Notes: a model not told the origin generated them from the letters alone. 64,000 bases of DNA from an uncultured Altererythrobacter sp. (GCA_913056125.1 CAJXNC010000004.1:143501-207500), one strand, 5' to 3'; positions 25,532 to 34,557 are shown, numbered from the stretch's first letter. Made by a program: numbers and translations.

Positions 25532-27960
25532 TCGGCGGCCTCCCAGGCGTCGAGATCGCCATTGTCGCCAGAAGCACTGGGCGTGCCCGGCCAGCGGCGA
25601 TTGGTCAGCGCCGGATACCATTGAGCCGGATCGTCACCCACGGCTTCGCGCAGCAGGTCGAGGCGGCGCACCGTGCTTTCGCGGCCCGAGAGGACGGTCA
25701 GCACTTCGGGGGCGTTCGACAGGTCGAGGCGTACCACGACGCTGGCATCGGGCTGGCGCACGAGGAAGCAGCGGCTGTGGGCCGGAAGCGACTTGATCAG
25801 CGAAAGCTCGTGCTCGGTCAGGCCGAAGCCCTCGCAATAATCCTCTGCCCGGGCACGAGCATTGGGCATGAAGATCATCGTCGCCGTCTGCTCGACCAGC
25901 GCTGTCGAGATGCGGCTTTCCAGCGCATCGCGCGCAGACTGCGTGGCGAAGCCGACCAGCGCATTGCGTTTACGCAGTGTCTTGAGCCAGTCGCGGATAC
26001 GGGCGGCGAAGACTTCATCGTCGAGTGCCTTCCAGCCCTCGTCGATCAGGATCATGGTCGGATGGCCGTCCAGCCGTTCATCGATGCGGTGGAACAGATA
26101 CATCATAGTTGGCGTGCGCAGCTTGGGGTTCTCCAGCAGCGCGGTCATGTCGAAGCCCATCACGCGGGTCGAGAGATCGAGCTTGTCCTGTTCGTTGTCG
26201 AACAGCCAGCCGAATTCGCCGTCCTCGATCCAGGCCGAAAGGCGGTCTGCCAGATCGCCCGCTTCTGGGCGACGCGAACCGGAGACCAGTTCCTTGAAGT
26301 GACGCAGGCGGCGCAGTGAAGCGTCATTGGCATAGGCCGCATCGACAGCCGCGGCGATGGTCGCATCTTCTTCCGGTCCCTCGGCCTTGAGCAGAACGGA
26401 GAGCCAGTCGCGCAGGAAGGCGCGGTTGGAAGGAGTGTCCGGCATGGCGAGCGGGTTGAAGCCGGTGCGCTCGCCCGAACGGACGCGGTCATAGGTGCCT
26501 CCAATGCCGCGAATGAACAGCTCGGCGCCGCGATCCTTGTCGAACAGGATCGTGCGGGGACTGAACTTCTGTGCCTGTGCGGCAAGGAAGTTCATCACCA
26601 CGGTCTTGCCCGAGCCAGACGGGCCAATGACCGAGAAATTGCCGAGGTCGCCATTGTGGAAGTTGAAGAAGAACGGTGTCGAGCTGGTCGTCTGCAGCAG
26701 CGTGACCGCATCGCCCCAGTGATTGCCTTCCGCCTGCCCCAGAGCGAAGCCGTGCAGCGAGCCGAAGCTGGCCATGTTCGCGGTGGAGATCATCGCGCGG
26801 CGTACAAGGAAGCTCTCATTGCCGGGGAACTGGCCCCAAAAACCGGGTTCGAGATTGGTGTCCTCGCGCACGGCGATGGCGCCGGTATCGGCGAGAGCTG
26901 CGGCCACGGAAGCGGTCGCATCGTCGAGCCGCTCGAGGTCGCGTTCGCGCACCAGCACGGAAAGATGGTGGTCGCCGAAGGAGACCGAGCCCGCGCCAAG
27001 CTCGTCGCGCGCGGCCATCATGTCGGCCCGTTCGGCTTGCGCTTCCTCGTCGGCGGAGCGCAGGCGGCGCAGGGCAAGGTCGATACGCTCGCGAGCACTC
27101 TGGCGTTCCTGCGGCGCAAAGCTTTCCGAAACGACCATTTCGAAAGGCAGGCGCAGCATGGCATCGAGCAGGCCCGGGCTGGTCGCGTCGGGATAGTCCT
27201 TGAGGCTCAGCATGGAGGCGAAATCGCTGCCGCCTGCGCCGCGCAATTCCATCGCGTCGAGGCCGAAGCTGGCACGGCGATAGGGCAGCATTTCACCGAT
27301 ATCGGTACCGTCTGCCGGGCGGCGCACGGGGCGCATCTCGCCATTGTAGAGCGCGGAGAGCAATTCGAGCAGCTCGTTATTCACCTGCCCGCTGGGGCCG
27401 GTGTAATCGCCGAGCGGCTGCGCTCCGTATTCGCCGAGCGAGGCGGCCAGCGCCTGCAGCGCCGCGCGAAGGGAGCGCATGTCCTTGGGATCGACATCCT
27501 CGGCATCGGTCGCCTTGCCCTTGAACATCTTGGAGAGCCGTTCGCCCCAACCGGCCTTGCCGCGCGCCGGGCGACGGACCAGCGTGACGAACTGGTCGTT
27601 CACGAAGAGCGAGCCGGAGGAGAGCTTCTCGCGCCAGCGGGCATCGATATGCGCCGAAAGCGGATCGTCGAAGCTGGCGTCCAGCTCAACCGCGACACGG
27701 CGGCGGATGACGTGATGATAGAGCACGAAGCGCGCATCGAGGTTCGAGCGCAACATGACCTCGCGCGTTGCCGCATGGGCATTGAGCGCGTCGGTATCCT
27801 CGGTCTCGAACAAAAGTCCGGGTACCTGCAGTGCGCCCATCAGCGAACCGTCGCGCAGCAGCAGTGTTTGCCCGTCGACCAGCTGCGCATAGGGCAGGCG
27901 CTGGCCGGCATGCGCTTCCTTGGCGCTCCATGCTGCGGCTCCGAGCCATTTGGGTTTCAT
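25528..27960 (-). CDS. virB4: VirB4-type type IV secretion ATPase
   Basis: An 810-residue ATPase. The N-terminal half (about 1-400) carries the CagE/TrbE domain; the C-terminal half has Walker A IGPSGSGKT (about 440), FDKDRG, Walker B TMILIDEGW (about 640) and FATQSARDA. VirB4 energises pilus and channel assembly and is the most conserved marker of type IV secretion. ATG 27960 is preferred because GGGAG lies six bases upstream; a GTG at 27963 is in frame. It follows virB3 by 45 bases. Confidence 0.95.
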   Translation of the reverse strand: MKPKWLGAAAWSAKEAHAGQRLPYAQLVDGQTLLLRDGSLMGALQVPGLLFETEDTDALNAHAATREVMLRSNLDARFVLYHHVIRRRVAVELDASFDDPLSAHIDARWREKLSSGSLFVNDQFVTLVRRPARGKAGWGERLSKMFKGKATDAEDVDPKDMRSLRAALQALAASLGEYGAQPLGDYTGPSGQVNNELLELLSALYNGEMRPVRRPADGTDIGEMLPYRRASFGLDAMELRGAGGSDFASMLSLKDYPDATSPGLLDAMLRLPFEMVVSESFAPQERQSARERIDLALRRLRSADEEAQAERADMMAARDELGAGSVSFGDHHLSVLVRERDLERLDDATASVAAALADTGAIAVREDTNLEPGFWGQFPGNESFLVRRAMISTANMASFGSLHGFALGQAEGNHWGDAVTLLQTTSSTPFFFNFHNGDLGNFSVIGPSGSGKTVVMNFLAAQAQKFSPRTILFDKDRGAELFIRGIGGTYDRVRSGERTGFNPLAMPDTPSNRAFLRDWLSVLLKAEGPEEDATIAAAVDAAYANDASLRRLRHFKELVSGSRRPEAGDLADRLSAWIEDGEFGWLFDNEQDKLDLSTRVMGFDMTALLENPKLRTPTMMYLFHRIDERLDGHPTMILIDEGWKALDDEVFAARIRDWLKTLRKRNALVGFATQSARDALESRISTALVEQTATMIFMPNARARAEDYCEGFGLTEHELSLIKSLPAHSRCFLVRQPDASVVVRLDLSNAPEVLTVLSGRESTVRRLDLLREAVGDDPAQWYPALTNRRWPGTPSASGDNGDLDAWEAAE

Positions 27961-28005
27961 CACATACTCCCTGCTGTCTTGCGGCAGCGGTTCAATTCCA
28001 GCGCG

Positions 28006-28287
28006 CTAGGCCGAATAGCTGTTGCAGCCCCAGCGCTTGTAGTTGCGGACGCGCGGGCACTTGCTGACCTTGGTGATCCACAGGTCGAAGATGCGCGGTT
28101 CGCGCAGGCAGGCGAAATAGCCGATTCCGTGCATGATGAACGGGATCGGGATGATCCAGAAGCTCTTGAGGATCAGGAATGCCTCGGTCGTCACCAGCGC
28201 ATTGATGACGAAGTAGTTGAACGTCACACCCATGAACATCTGGGGCCTGGTGAGCGCGCGGTGGACTGGATGGCGGGTCAATTGCAT
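28006..28287 (-). CDS. virB3: VirB3-type type IV secretion membrane protein
   Basis: A 93-residue protein with the VirB3 start pattern (HPVHRALTRPQMFMGV) and hydrophobic segments at about 20-60, the second ending in a short basic/aromatic tail (ISYNYKR-like, seen here as VRNYKRWGCNSY). VirB3 is an inner-membrane partner of VirB4 and pilin. It begins 10 bases after the virB2 stop. Gene order between virB2 and virB4 supports the assignment. Confidence 0.88.
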   Translation of the reverse strand: MQLTRHPVHRALTRPQMFMGVTFNYFVINALVTTEAFLILKSFWIIPIPFIMHGIGYFACLREPRIFDLWITKVSKCPRVRNYKRWGCNSYSA

Positions 28288-28297
28288 GATGGTCTGG

Positions 28298-28594
28298 TCA
28301 GCCTACCGCTGCGGCGCCCTGGATGCCGGCAACGATCGATGCAGCACCGAAAATGATGAAGCAGCCGAGGATCACGGTTGCACCGAAACGCCAGTTCATC
28401 CGGCCGGTGAGCATCATGAAGCCGACGGCGGCCACAGCCATCACGGCAACGGCTGTGGCAACGCTGCCCAGCAGCGTACCCTGCATCCACATCAGCGCGG
28501 CATTGATCGGGCCGGCTCCTGCAGGGTCCTGCGCATGGGCGGCGGCAGGCGCGAAAAGCAGAGAAAGGGCAGTCAAACGGGCGAGCGATTTCAT
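28298..28594 (-). CDS. virB2: VirB2/TrbC-type pilin
   Basis: A 98-residue prepilin with a signal peptide ending at AHAQDP (cleavage about residue 21) and two hydrophobic helices (about 40-60 and 70-95) joined by a short polar loop TGRMNWRF, the standard VirB2 architecture. It is the major subunit of the T-pilus. ATG 28594 overlaps the stop of the transglycosylase gene (ATGA). No cyclisation signal can be judged. Confidence 0.87.
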   Translation of the reverse strand: MKSLARLTALSLLFAPAAAHAQDPAGAGPINAALMWMQGTLLGSVATAVAVMAVAAVGFMMLTGRMNWRFGATVILGCFIIFGAASIVAGIQGAAAVG

Positions 28595-29226
28595 TGTACT
28601 TCTGAACTCCGGGAATGATCGGACAGGCGGCCCATGATGGAGGACACATAGACCTGAGTCTCGCGAATTCTGGGGATGCCGCCGGCACGCTGAACGCGGG
28701 CTGGACCGGCATTATAGGCGGCGAGCGCCTTTTCGAGGTCGCCATCGAATCGGTCGAGCTGCTCGCGCAGGTAACGTGCGCCGCCTTCGAGATTGGCAAT
28801 GGGATCGTCAGGGTCGACGCCGAGGTCGCGCGCCGTGCCCGGCATGAGCTGGGCGAGACCGCGTGCACCCACGGGGGAGACAGCATTGGCCCGCCAGCGG
28901 CTTTCCTGCCACACGACGGCTTCGATCAGCGCCGGGCTGAGGTCGTAGCGGGCAGACAATTGCGCCACGACCGGGGCATATATTGCGGGGATGCCGCGAG
29001 CATGGCTGGCCGTGTCGGCTACTATGCTGTCTGGAACGGCCTGGACGTCCTGTGGAACTTCTTCCAGCGCCACCACAGGAGCAAGCGGAGCCCGCCTCGC
29101 TTGCGGACCGGCGACCCACTGTACTTCGCCTGCTGCTCCGATTTCGAGCACGTCGGCATGCGCCGGCAATGCAAACAGCAAAGCCGGTGCTGTCAGAGCA
29201 GCGCAAAGGGCGCGGTGCAGAATCAC
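28591..29226 (-). CDS. virB1: VirB1-like lytic transglycosylase
   Basis: A 211-residue periplasmic enzyme with a signal peptide ending at AHAD and an SLT domain at about 85-190. The catalytic Glu is in WQESRWRANAVSPVGARGLAQLMP, and LEGGARYLREQL and AYNAGPARV complete the fold. It opens peptidoglycan for the secretion channel. The GTG start at 29226 has GGAGG ten bases upstream. It is the first gene of the VirB operon and overlaps virB2 by four bases. Confidence 0.88.
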   Translation of the reverse strand: MILHRALCAALTAPALLFALPAHADVLEIGAAGEVQWVAGPQARRAPLAPVVALEEVPQDVQAVPDSIVADTASHARGIPAIYAPVVAQLSARYDLSPALIEAVVWQESRWRANAVSPVGARGLAQLMPGTARDLGVDPDDPIANLEGGARYLREQLDRFDGDLEKALAAYNAGPARVQRAGGIPRIRETQVYVSSIMGRLSDHSRSSEVQ

Positions 29227-29297
29227 TATTTCAAGGCCTCCACGTCGGCCCTTTGCTTACAACAAATGACAACGTGGTGACAGTGCGGCAACCAAAA

Positions 29298-29328
29298 GGG
29301 GTCCGGCAGTATGAGGCTGCCGGACCCC
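29298..29328 (-). terminator. Rho-independent terminator of the TPR gene
   Basis: A perfect 12-bp stem, GGGGTCCGGCAG (29298-29309) with CTGCCGGACCCC (29317-29328), and a 7-base loop. On the minus strand it is followed directly by TTTTGG. It lies between the TPR gene stop (29390) and the virB1 start (29226), so it should isolate the VirB operon from the TPR gene. Confidence 0.8.
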
Positions 29329-29389
29329 CGCGAGTTGCGACCCGCAAGGTTCAAGGGGTCGCGAGGTAGGTCGTCGTCGTATCAGGCCA

Positions 29390-29764
29390 TCAATTCATGG
29401 CCAGGCGTGCATTTTCCAGATTGCGCAGGGCAAGGCGCGCGGCATGACGGGAATCGACCCAGCTGCCATCGGCCAGTTCGAGCCGGTAGCGCACATCGCT
29501 CTCGATAGCGCTGCGATAGGACTCCTCTGCGCGTGCTACATCGCCCATTTCTGCATAGGCGCTGCCAAGATTGATGAGCACGGCCGGATCGCCCGGGTTC
29601 TGCGCGCGCATAGCCTCGAGGGCGCGAATGGCTTCGGCGGCCTGTCCGCCGCTCAATTCTTCATAAGCGACCTGGACGCTTTCGTTCGCCTCGGAGGTGC
29701 CTGCCGTCACGACCGCACCGGTCTGTGCGAAAAGCAATGCTCCTGTCAGCATGACTCCCAACAT
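29390..29764 (-). CDS. Exported tetratricopeptide-repeat protein
   Basis: A 124-residue protein with a hydrophobic N-terminus (MLGVMLTGALLFAQTG) likely acting as a signal peptide. Two TPR-like units follow at about 32-95 (AIRALEAMRAQNPGDPAVLINLGSAYAEMGDVARAEESYRSAI). The C-terminus is a short helix. AAGGAGA precedes ATG 29764. It is divergent from the lipoprotein gene at 30042, sharing a 277-base promoter region that carries GTCACA repeats, so it may belong to the same regulon. Binding partner unknown. Confidence 0.75.
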   Translation of the reverse strand: MLGVMLTGALLFAQTGAVVTAGTSEANESVQVAYEELSGGQAAEAIRALEAMRAQNPGDPAVLINLGSAYAEMGDVARAEESYRSAIESDVRYRLELADGSWVDSRHAARLALRNLENARLAMN

Positions 29765-29836
29765 TATGGTTCTCCTTATCTGTTGTTGGGACGCTAATTG
29801 CCGCCCGAAACGGCAAACTGCAACAAAACTGTAATA

Positions 29837-29965
29837 GTGTCACAAATCTGAAATAGAGAGCCGGGCAGCGGCCAATATCGATTTGATCCAGCCTATTTCG
29901 GTCACAGCCTGTGGATACTGCCAGAGAACCGTCACACAGACCGCAAAGTGTCACAACTCGGTCCT
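29837..29965. promoter_or_regulatory. Cluster of Pho-box-like GTCACA repeats in a divergent promoter
   Basis: Four GTCACA motifs occur at 29839-29844, 29901-29906, 29931-29936 and 29950-29955 within the 277 bases separating the TPR and lipoprotein genes. The first lies in GTGTCAC-AAAT-CTGAAAT (29837-29854), which matches the E. coli Pho box pattern (two CTGTCAT/C halves spaced by four) at about 15 of 18 positions. The fourth lies in GTGTCAC-AACT-CGGTCCT (29948-29965). These are candidate sites for the nearby OmpR/PhoB-type regulator. Confidence 0.5.
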
Positions 29966-30041
29966 AGTTCGCGATTCGCGACGACGTTTTCGCAACATCA
30001 TCTGATTCTCAATTCTCGGTTTTATGAGGGGACCGTTCGCT

Positions 30042-31625
30042 GTGACTCACCTTTCTCGCTCACTCATTCTCGGCACAAGCATCCTCGCTCTCGCCGCGTG
30101 CGGTCCTGAGGACCTTGGCTCGCCCGGCGCCAATGGCGACATCAACATCGGCGATATCGACAACAGCGTCGATAACTCCGTTACCAATCCGACTCCGACT
30201 CCGACCCCGACTGCTACGGGCGGCACCGTTACCCCGGCTGCCGGTTGCCCGACCGTCGGCGCGGACCCGCTGATCAACAGCGGTACGATCACAGGTCCGG
30301 AAGGGACCTGGCGCGTTTGCACGCTGCCGTCCGTATTCACCGAAGATGCCAACCTGGTTCAGGTCCCCGGCCTGCTCTACGCCATGAACGGCCGCGTCGA
30401 CGTCGGCACGGACGATGGCCCCACCGACGATGCCAGCGACGGCATCACCGGCAACACTGTCGAACTGACGATCCAGCCTGGTGTCATCATCTACGGCGCC
30501 ACCGGTCGCTCCTACATGGTCGTCCAGCGCGGCAGCACGATCGACGCGGTCGGCACTTCGACCCGTCCGATCATCTTCACCAGCCAGGACAACGTCTTCG
30601 GCCTGACCAACAACACCTCGTCGATGCAGTGGGGCGGTCTCGTCCTGCTCGGCCGCGCTCCGGTTTCGGATTGCGACCCGGGCAAGACGACCGACACCTT
30701 CCCGGTTCCGGATGCCAACCTCATCGCCTGTTCGCAGGAACTGGAAGGCGCCCTGAACCCGCCAAGCTTCGGCGGTGCGACGCCTGACGACGACTCGGGT
30801 GACCTGGCCTTCGTCCAGATCCGCTACTCCGGCTTTACGCTGAACTCGGGTTCCGAACTGCAGTCGCTGACCACTGGCGGCCTCGGCAACGCCACCCGCA
30901 TCAGCTACATCCAGTCGTTCAACAGCTCGGACGACGGCGTCGAACTGTTCGGTGGTGAGCCGAAGCTCGATCACTTCATCGTCGTTGGTGCGGAAGACGA
31001 CTCCTTCGACATCGATACGGGCGCCAAGGCCGACATTCAGTACGGTGTCGTCGTGCAGCGTGCCGGTTCGGGCGACAATGCCCTTGAACTCGACTCCGAG
31101 GACAAGGATTTCGACGTTAACGCCCTGCCGCGTACCAACGCCCAGTTCACCAACTTCACCTTCATCGCTCAGGGCAGCGGTTCGCAGGCAATCCGCGTTC
31201 GCGGTGATGCCGACCTGAACATGTCCAACGGCATTGTCGTGAAGCCGGGTGCACCTTGCCTCCGCATCAACGAAGAAGGCCTGAGCACTAACGGTCTCGA
31301 CGACCAGGGTGCGCCGGCGTTCAACTCGATGATCTTCGATTGTGACACCACTTCGGACAGCGGGCAGAACGACATCAACCCGTTCCTGGGCGCCGGCAAC
31401 TCCTTCCAGTCGACCAGCCTGACGACCCTGTTCGTCAACTCGGCGACCGAAGATGCCTACACTCCGGTGTTCGATGCAACGGGCCTGTCGACCTTCTTCG
31501 CGGCTTCGACCTTCGTCGGTGCGGCATCGTCGAGCGACACCTGGTACGCTGGTTGGACCTGTGACTCGCCGACCGTGAGCTTCGGCACGGGTCAATCGTG
31601 CCTTGCACTGCCGGTGTTCAACTAA
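30042..31625 (+). CDS. Large surface-type lipoprotein partnered with a TonB receptor
   Basis: A 527-residue protein. The signal peptide ends in lipobox ALAAC (Cys about 20), followed by an Asn/Asp-rich then Pro/Thr-repeat linker (NPTPTPTPTATGG). The large domain has repeated beta strands (LTIQPGVIIYGATGRSYMVVQRG, RPIIFTSQDNVFG, DGVELFGGEPKLDHFIVVGAEDDSFDIDTG) suggesting a right-handed beta-helix. GTG 30042 is chosen because GAGGGG at 30026-30031 is well placed and the lipobox then sits correctly; ATG 30024 is the alternative. It is followed by a TonB receptor, hinting at a surface capture pair. Ligand unknown. Confidence 0.75.
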   Translation: MTHLSRSLILGTSILALAACGPEDLGSPGANGDINIGDIDNSVDNSVTNPTPTPTPTATGGTVTPAAGCPTVGADPLINSGTITGPEGTWRVCTLPSVFTEDANLVQVPGLLYAMNGRVDVGTDDGPTDDASDGITGNTVELTIQPGVIIYGATGRSYMVVQRGSTIDAVGTSTRPIIFTSQDNVFGLTNNTSSMQWGGLVLLGRAPVSDCDPGKTTDTFPVPDANLIACSQELEGALNPPSFGGATPDDDSGDLAFVQIRYSGFTLNSGSELQSLTTGGLGNATRISYIQSFNSSDDGVELFGGEPKLDHFIVVGAEDDSFDIDTGAKADIQYGVVVQRAGSGDNALELDSEDKDFDVNALPRTNAQFTNFTFIAQGSGSQAIRVRGDADLNMSNGIVVKPGAPCLRINEEGLSTNGLDDQGAPAFNSMIFDCDTTSDSGQNDINPFLGAGNSFQSTSLTTLFVNSATEDAYTPVFDATGLSTFFAASTFVGAASSSDTWYAGWTCDSPTVSFGTGQSCLALPVFN

Positions 31626-31638
31626 GCTGGCCAATGAC

Positions 31639-31673
31639 GGGGGGAGGGGCTCGCCTGTCGAGCACCTCCCCCC
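31639..31673 (+). terminator. Strong hairpin between the lipoprotein and TonB receptor genes
   Basis: GGGGGGAGG (31639-31647) and GCTCG (31649-31653) pair with CGAGC (31659-31663) and CCTCCCCCC (31665-31673), with one G/A mismatch and a CCTGT loop. Only TT follows, so it may act as a partial terminator or as an RNA-stabilising element that sets a higher level of lipoprotein mRNA than receptor mRNA. Confidence 0.6.
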
Positions 31674-31735
31674 TTCGCCTCGGGCGCAAGCCCATTTGAA
31701 ATTCTAGGGCCTTAAGTATGAGGGGGTCTTCTATC

Positions 31736-34522
31736 ATGACCACTGGCAAGCAGCTGGCGGGGCTGCTTCTGCTCACAACCGCACTTACCTTCCCCGGTAC
31801 AGCCTATGCCCAGGATCCGGCGGCAACTGCCGACGAAGATCTCCTCGACAACGTCGAAGGCATTGACGACCAGGCGCAGGAAGACGAATTCGACGAGCCC
31901 GAAATCTCCATTTCCGGTGCCAACACCATCATCGTGACGGGGCGCATTAATCGCGACCCGACGCGCAATGCCAGCCAGGTCATCTCGGTCCTCTCGACCG
32001 AACAGATCGCGCGTACCGGCGAAGGCGATATTGCCGGCGCCCTCGGCCGCGTCACCGGCCTTTCGGTCGTCGGCAACGGCCTGGTCTATGTTCGCGGACT
32101 CGGCGACCGCTACTCCCTCGCCATGCTCAACGGCCTCCCGTTGCCGAGCCCCGAACCGCTCAGCCGCGTGGTCCCGCTTGATATCTTCCCGACCAATGTG
32201 GTCGCTTCCTCGCTCGTCCAGAAGACCTATTCCGCCAACTATCCGGGTGAATTCGGCGGCGGCGTGATCAATTTGACGACGCGCGCCATTCCCGATGAGA
32301 CCTTCGTCACCATCAGTGGCAGTGTCAGCGGGGATACCGAAACCACCTTCCAGAATGGCTATGCCTATTACGGCAGCGAGATGGACTGGACCGGCTTCGA
32401 CAGCGGTGTCCGCGACATCCCGGCTCCGGTGCAGTCGTTCCTCGACGCATCGCTCAACGATGGCGTGCTGATCGAAAGCCTTGACCAGAATGCTGTCGAA
32501 GGTTTTGCCCGCCACCTGACCCCGCCGCGATTTGCAACGCTGCAGATCATCGGTGACCTGCGTCCGAACTTCTCGACCGGACTGACTGCCGGCACGGCTT
32601 TCGATGTCGGTAGCGATGGTCGTCTGGGCCTGGTCCTGACCGGCAATATCAGCAATAGCTTCCGCAATCGCGTTATCGCGCGCGAGGATGCGGGTCCGAA
32701 CTCGCCAGACATCGCGCGCAGCGAAAACGAGTTCAAGACCGACAACAATATCCTGGTCAACGCCATGTTCGGCGTGGGTCTGGAACTCGGCGATCATACC
32801 TTCCGCTGGACCAATCTGTTCATCCGCGACACGGTGAAGCAGGCCAGCCTGAACACGATCGCAGACACCGAATTCCCGGACTTCGACTTCCTTCAGCAGA
32901 ACACGGCCTGGTTCGAGCGCCAGTTGATCGACAGCCAGCTGGTTGCCGAGATGGAGTTCGATCGCCTGAGTGTCGATATGCGCGGCGGATTCGCCCGCAC
33001 GGACCGAGAGGCGCCGTTCAACCTGACCTATACCTACGGCAAGCAGGACACCCCGCCTGCTTCCGCGCCTTGGCGCGGGGAGTACATGGTCGATCTCAGT
33101 CGCCAGATCGGCAGCGGCTTCCAGGAAACCGGCGTCGATGTGGTCTTTTCCGACCTTAACGAAGAGCTGTGGTTCGGCGGTATCGATATCAGCTATGAGG
33201 TTACCGACACGCTGACCGGTACGATCGGCTATGCCTATTCGGACACCGATCGCTATTCCGAACGTCGGGCGTTCAGCTTTGACGTCGATGTCGATCCGGC
33301 ATTCTACGTCACCGATCCCGAAGTGGAAGGCAACGGATTCCCGGCCAACGGCCTTACCAGCCTGCAGCAGATCCTCGAGATCGCAGGCCTGCGATCGGCT
33401 CCTCTCCTGCTCAATGCGGCGACCTACAATCTCTTCGATGTCGGACTGATCGACCAGAACGCACTCGATCCGGCTTTCGGGGCGGAGCTGACCATCCACG
33501 GTGCCTATGGGCAATTCCAGTGGGTTCCGCTCGATACGCTGACCATCCAGGGTGGCGTTCGCTACGAAGATGCCACGCAGAGCACCACGCCGATCGGCGC
33601 GCTCAACACTGGTACTCCGGTGAGCAAATCGGACGATTACTGGCTACCGGGTGCAACCATCACATGGGAGGCAGCGGACGGGCTGCAGTTTCGCGCCAGC
33701 GGTTCGCGTACGATTGCCCGGCCGCAGTTCCGAGAACTGGTGCGTCAGCGCTACTTCGATCCGGAAACGAACCGCCAGTACAGCGGCAACCCTTTCCTGA
33801 CCGACAGCGAGCTGACGAACTTCGAAGCTCGTGCGGAGTATTACCTGGATAGCCAGAGCCGCGTATCGATTGCCGGTTTCTACAAGGACATCAAGGATCC
33901 GATCGAAGTCTATGTGGGCCTTGTCACGGGCGATCGCTTCATCAGCTACGCCAATGCTCCGGGTGCCACGCTTTGGGGTGGTGAACTCGATGCCCAGTAT
34001 AATGTCGATCTCTACAATGTCGGCGGGTGGTTCGAGACCAAGCAGATCGTCCTGCTTGCCAACTATACCTACACCCAGTCCGAATTGACGGTTGGCTCGA
34101 ACGACACGGTCACCGTGGTCCAGGGTTCGAACGTGATTGTGGCACCGGCATCGACCTACTTTGCCGATGGCTCGCCGCTCGTGGGTCAGTCCGATCACCT
34201 GGTAAACTTCCAGATGAGCCTCGAGGACCTCGACAAGCTGCAGCAGTTCACCGTGCTGGTGTCGTGGGCGAGCGATCGCGTCACGCTGCGCGGTTCGAAC
34301 GGTCTTTCCGACGTTGTCGAAGAGCCGGGTGCACAGCTTGACCTGGTCTATCGACAGGGGCTGGACCTGTTCGGCGTCGAAGCCGAACTCAAGCTCGAGG
34401 CGCGCAACATCCTCGGTACGGACCACAAGGAAACGCAGACCAACAATGCTGGCCTGATCCTGCAGAACAACAGCTACGATGTCGGTCAGAGCTTCTCTGC
34501 CGGTCTCTCGGTCACGTTCTGA
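31736..34522 (+). CDS. Large TonB-dependent outer-membrane receptor
   Basis: A 928-residue receptor with a signal peptide ending near AYAQ, an acidic spacer (about 25-60), and a plug domain (about 65-190: RNASQVISVLSTEQIARTGEGDIAGALGRVTGLSVVGNGLVYVRGLGDRYSLAMLNG). The rest is a long beta-barrel ending in SAGLSVTF. ATG 31736 has AGGGGG nine bases upstream, in the same TATGAGGGG context as the lipoprotein gene; ATG 31718 is an alternative. The absence of a siderophore-type context and the paired lipoprotein suggest import of a larger organic or phosphorylated ligand; this is inference. Confidence 0.92.
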   Translation: MTTGKQLAGLLLLTTALTFPGTAYAQDPAATADEDLLDNVEGIDDQAQEDEFDEPEISISGANTIIVTGRINRDPTRNASQVISVLSTEQIARTGEGDIAGALGRVTGLSVVGNGLVYVRGLGDRYSLAMLNGLPLPSPEPLSRVVPLDIFPTNVVASSLVQKTYSANYPGEFGGGVINLTTRAIPDETFVTISGSVSGDTETTFQNGYAYYGSEMDWTGFDSGVRDIPAPVQSFLDASLNDGVLIESLDQNAVEGFARHLTPPRFATLQIIGDLRPNFSTGLTAGTAFDVGSDGRLGLVLTGNISNSFRNRVIAREDAGPNSPDIARSENEFKTDNNILVNAMFGVGLELGDHTFRWTNLFIRDTVKQASLNTIADTEFPDFDFLQQNTAWFERQLIDSQLVAEMEFDRLSVDMRGGFARTDREAPFNLTYTYGKQDTPPASAPWRGEYMVDLSRQIGSGFQETGVDVVFSDLNEELWFGGIDISYEVTDTLTGTIGYAYSDTDRYSERRAFSFDVDVDPAFYVTDPEVEGNGFPANGLTSLQQILEIAGLRSAPLLLNAATYNLFDVGLIDQNALDPAFGAELTIHGAYGQFQWVPLDTLTIQGGVRYEDATQSTTPIGALNTGTPVSKSDDYWLPGATITWEAADGLQFRASGSRTIARPQFRELVRQRYFDPETNRQYSGNPFLTDSELTNFEARAEYYLDSQSRVSIAGFYKDIKDPIEVYVGLVTGDRFISYANAPGATLWGGELDAQYNVDLYNVGGWFETKQIVLLANYTYTQSELTVGSNDTVTVVQGSNVIVAPASTYFADGSPLVGQSDHLVNFQMSLEDLDKLQQFTVLVSWASDRVTLRGSNGLSDVVEEPGAQLDLVYRQGLDLFGVEAELKLEARNILGTDHKETQTNNAGLILQNNSYDVGQSFSAGLSVTF

Positions 34523-34557
34523 CAAGTCCCCGGCCATGGCCGGAAGCAAATAGAGAA

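Noticed and set aside
21359..29226. Conjugative element or plasmid remnant
   Set aside because: No relaxase, coupling protein, origin of transfer, partition gene or transposase is found, and base composition matches the neighbours.
30060..33514. Two long antisense frames opposite the lipoprotein and TonB receptor
   Set aside because: The sense proteins have signal peptides and domain structure; the antisense ones have neither.
34531..34544. CCGGCCATGGCCGG palindrome after the TonB receptor
   Set aside because: A 14-base palindrome of this composition is expected in GC-rich DNA and no T tract follows; not listed as a terminator.
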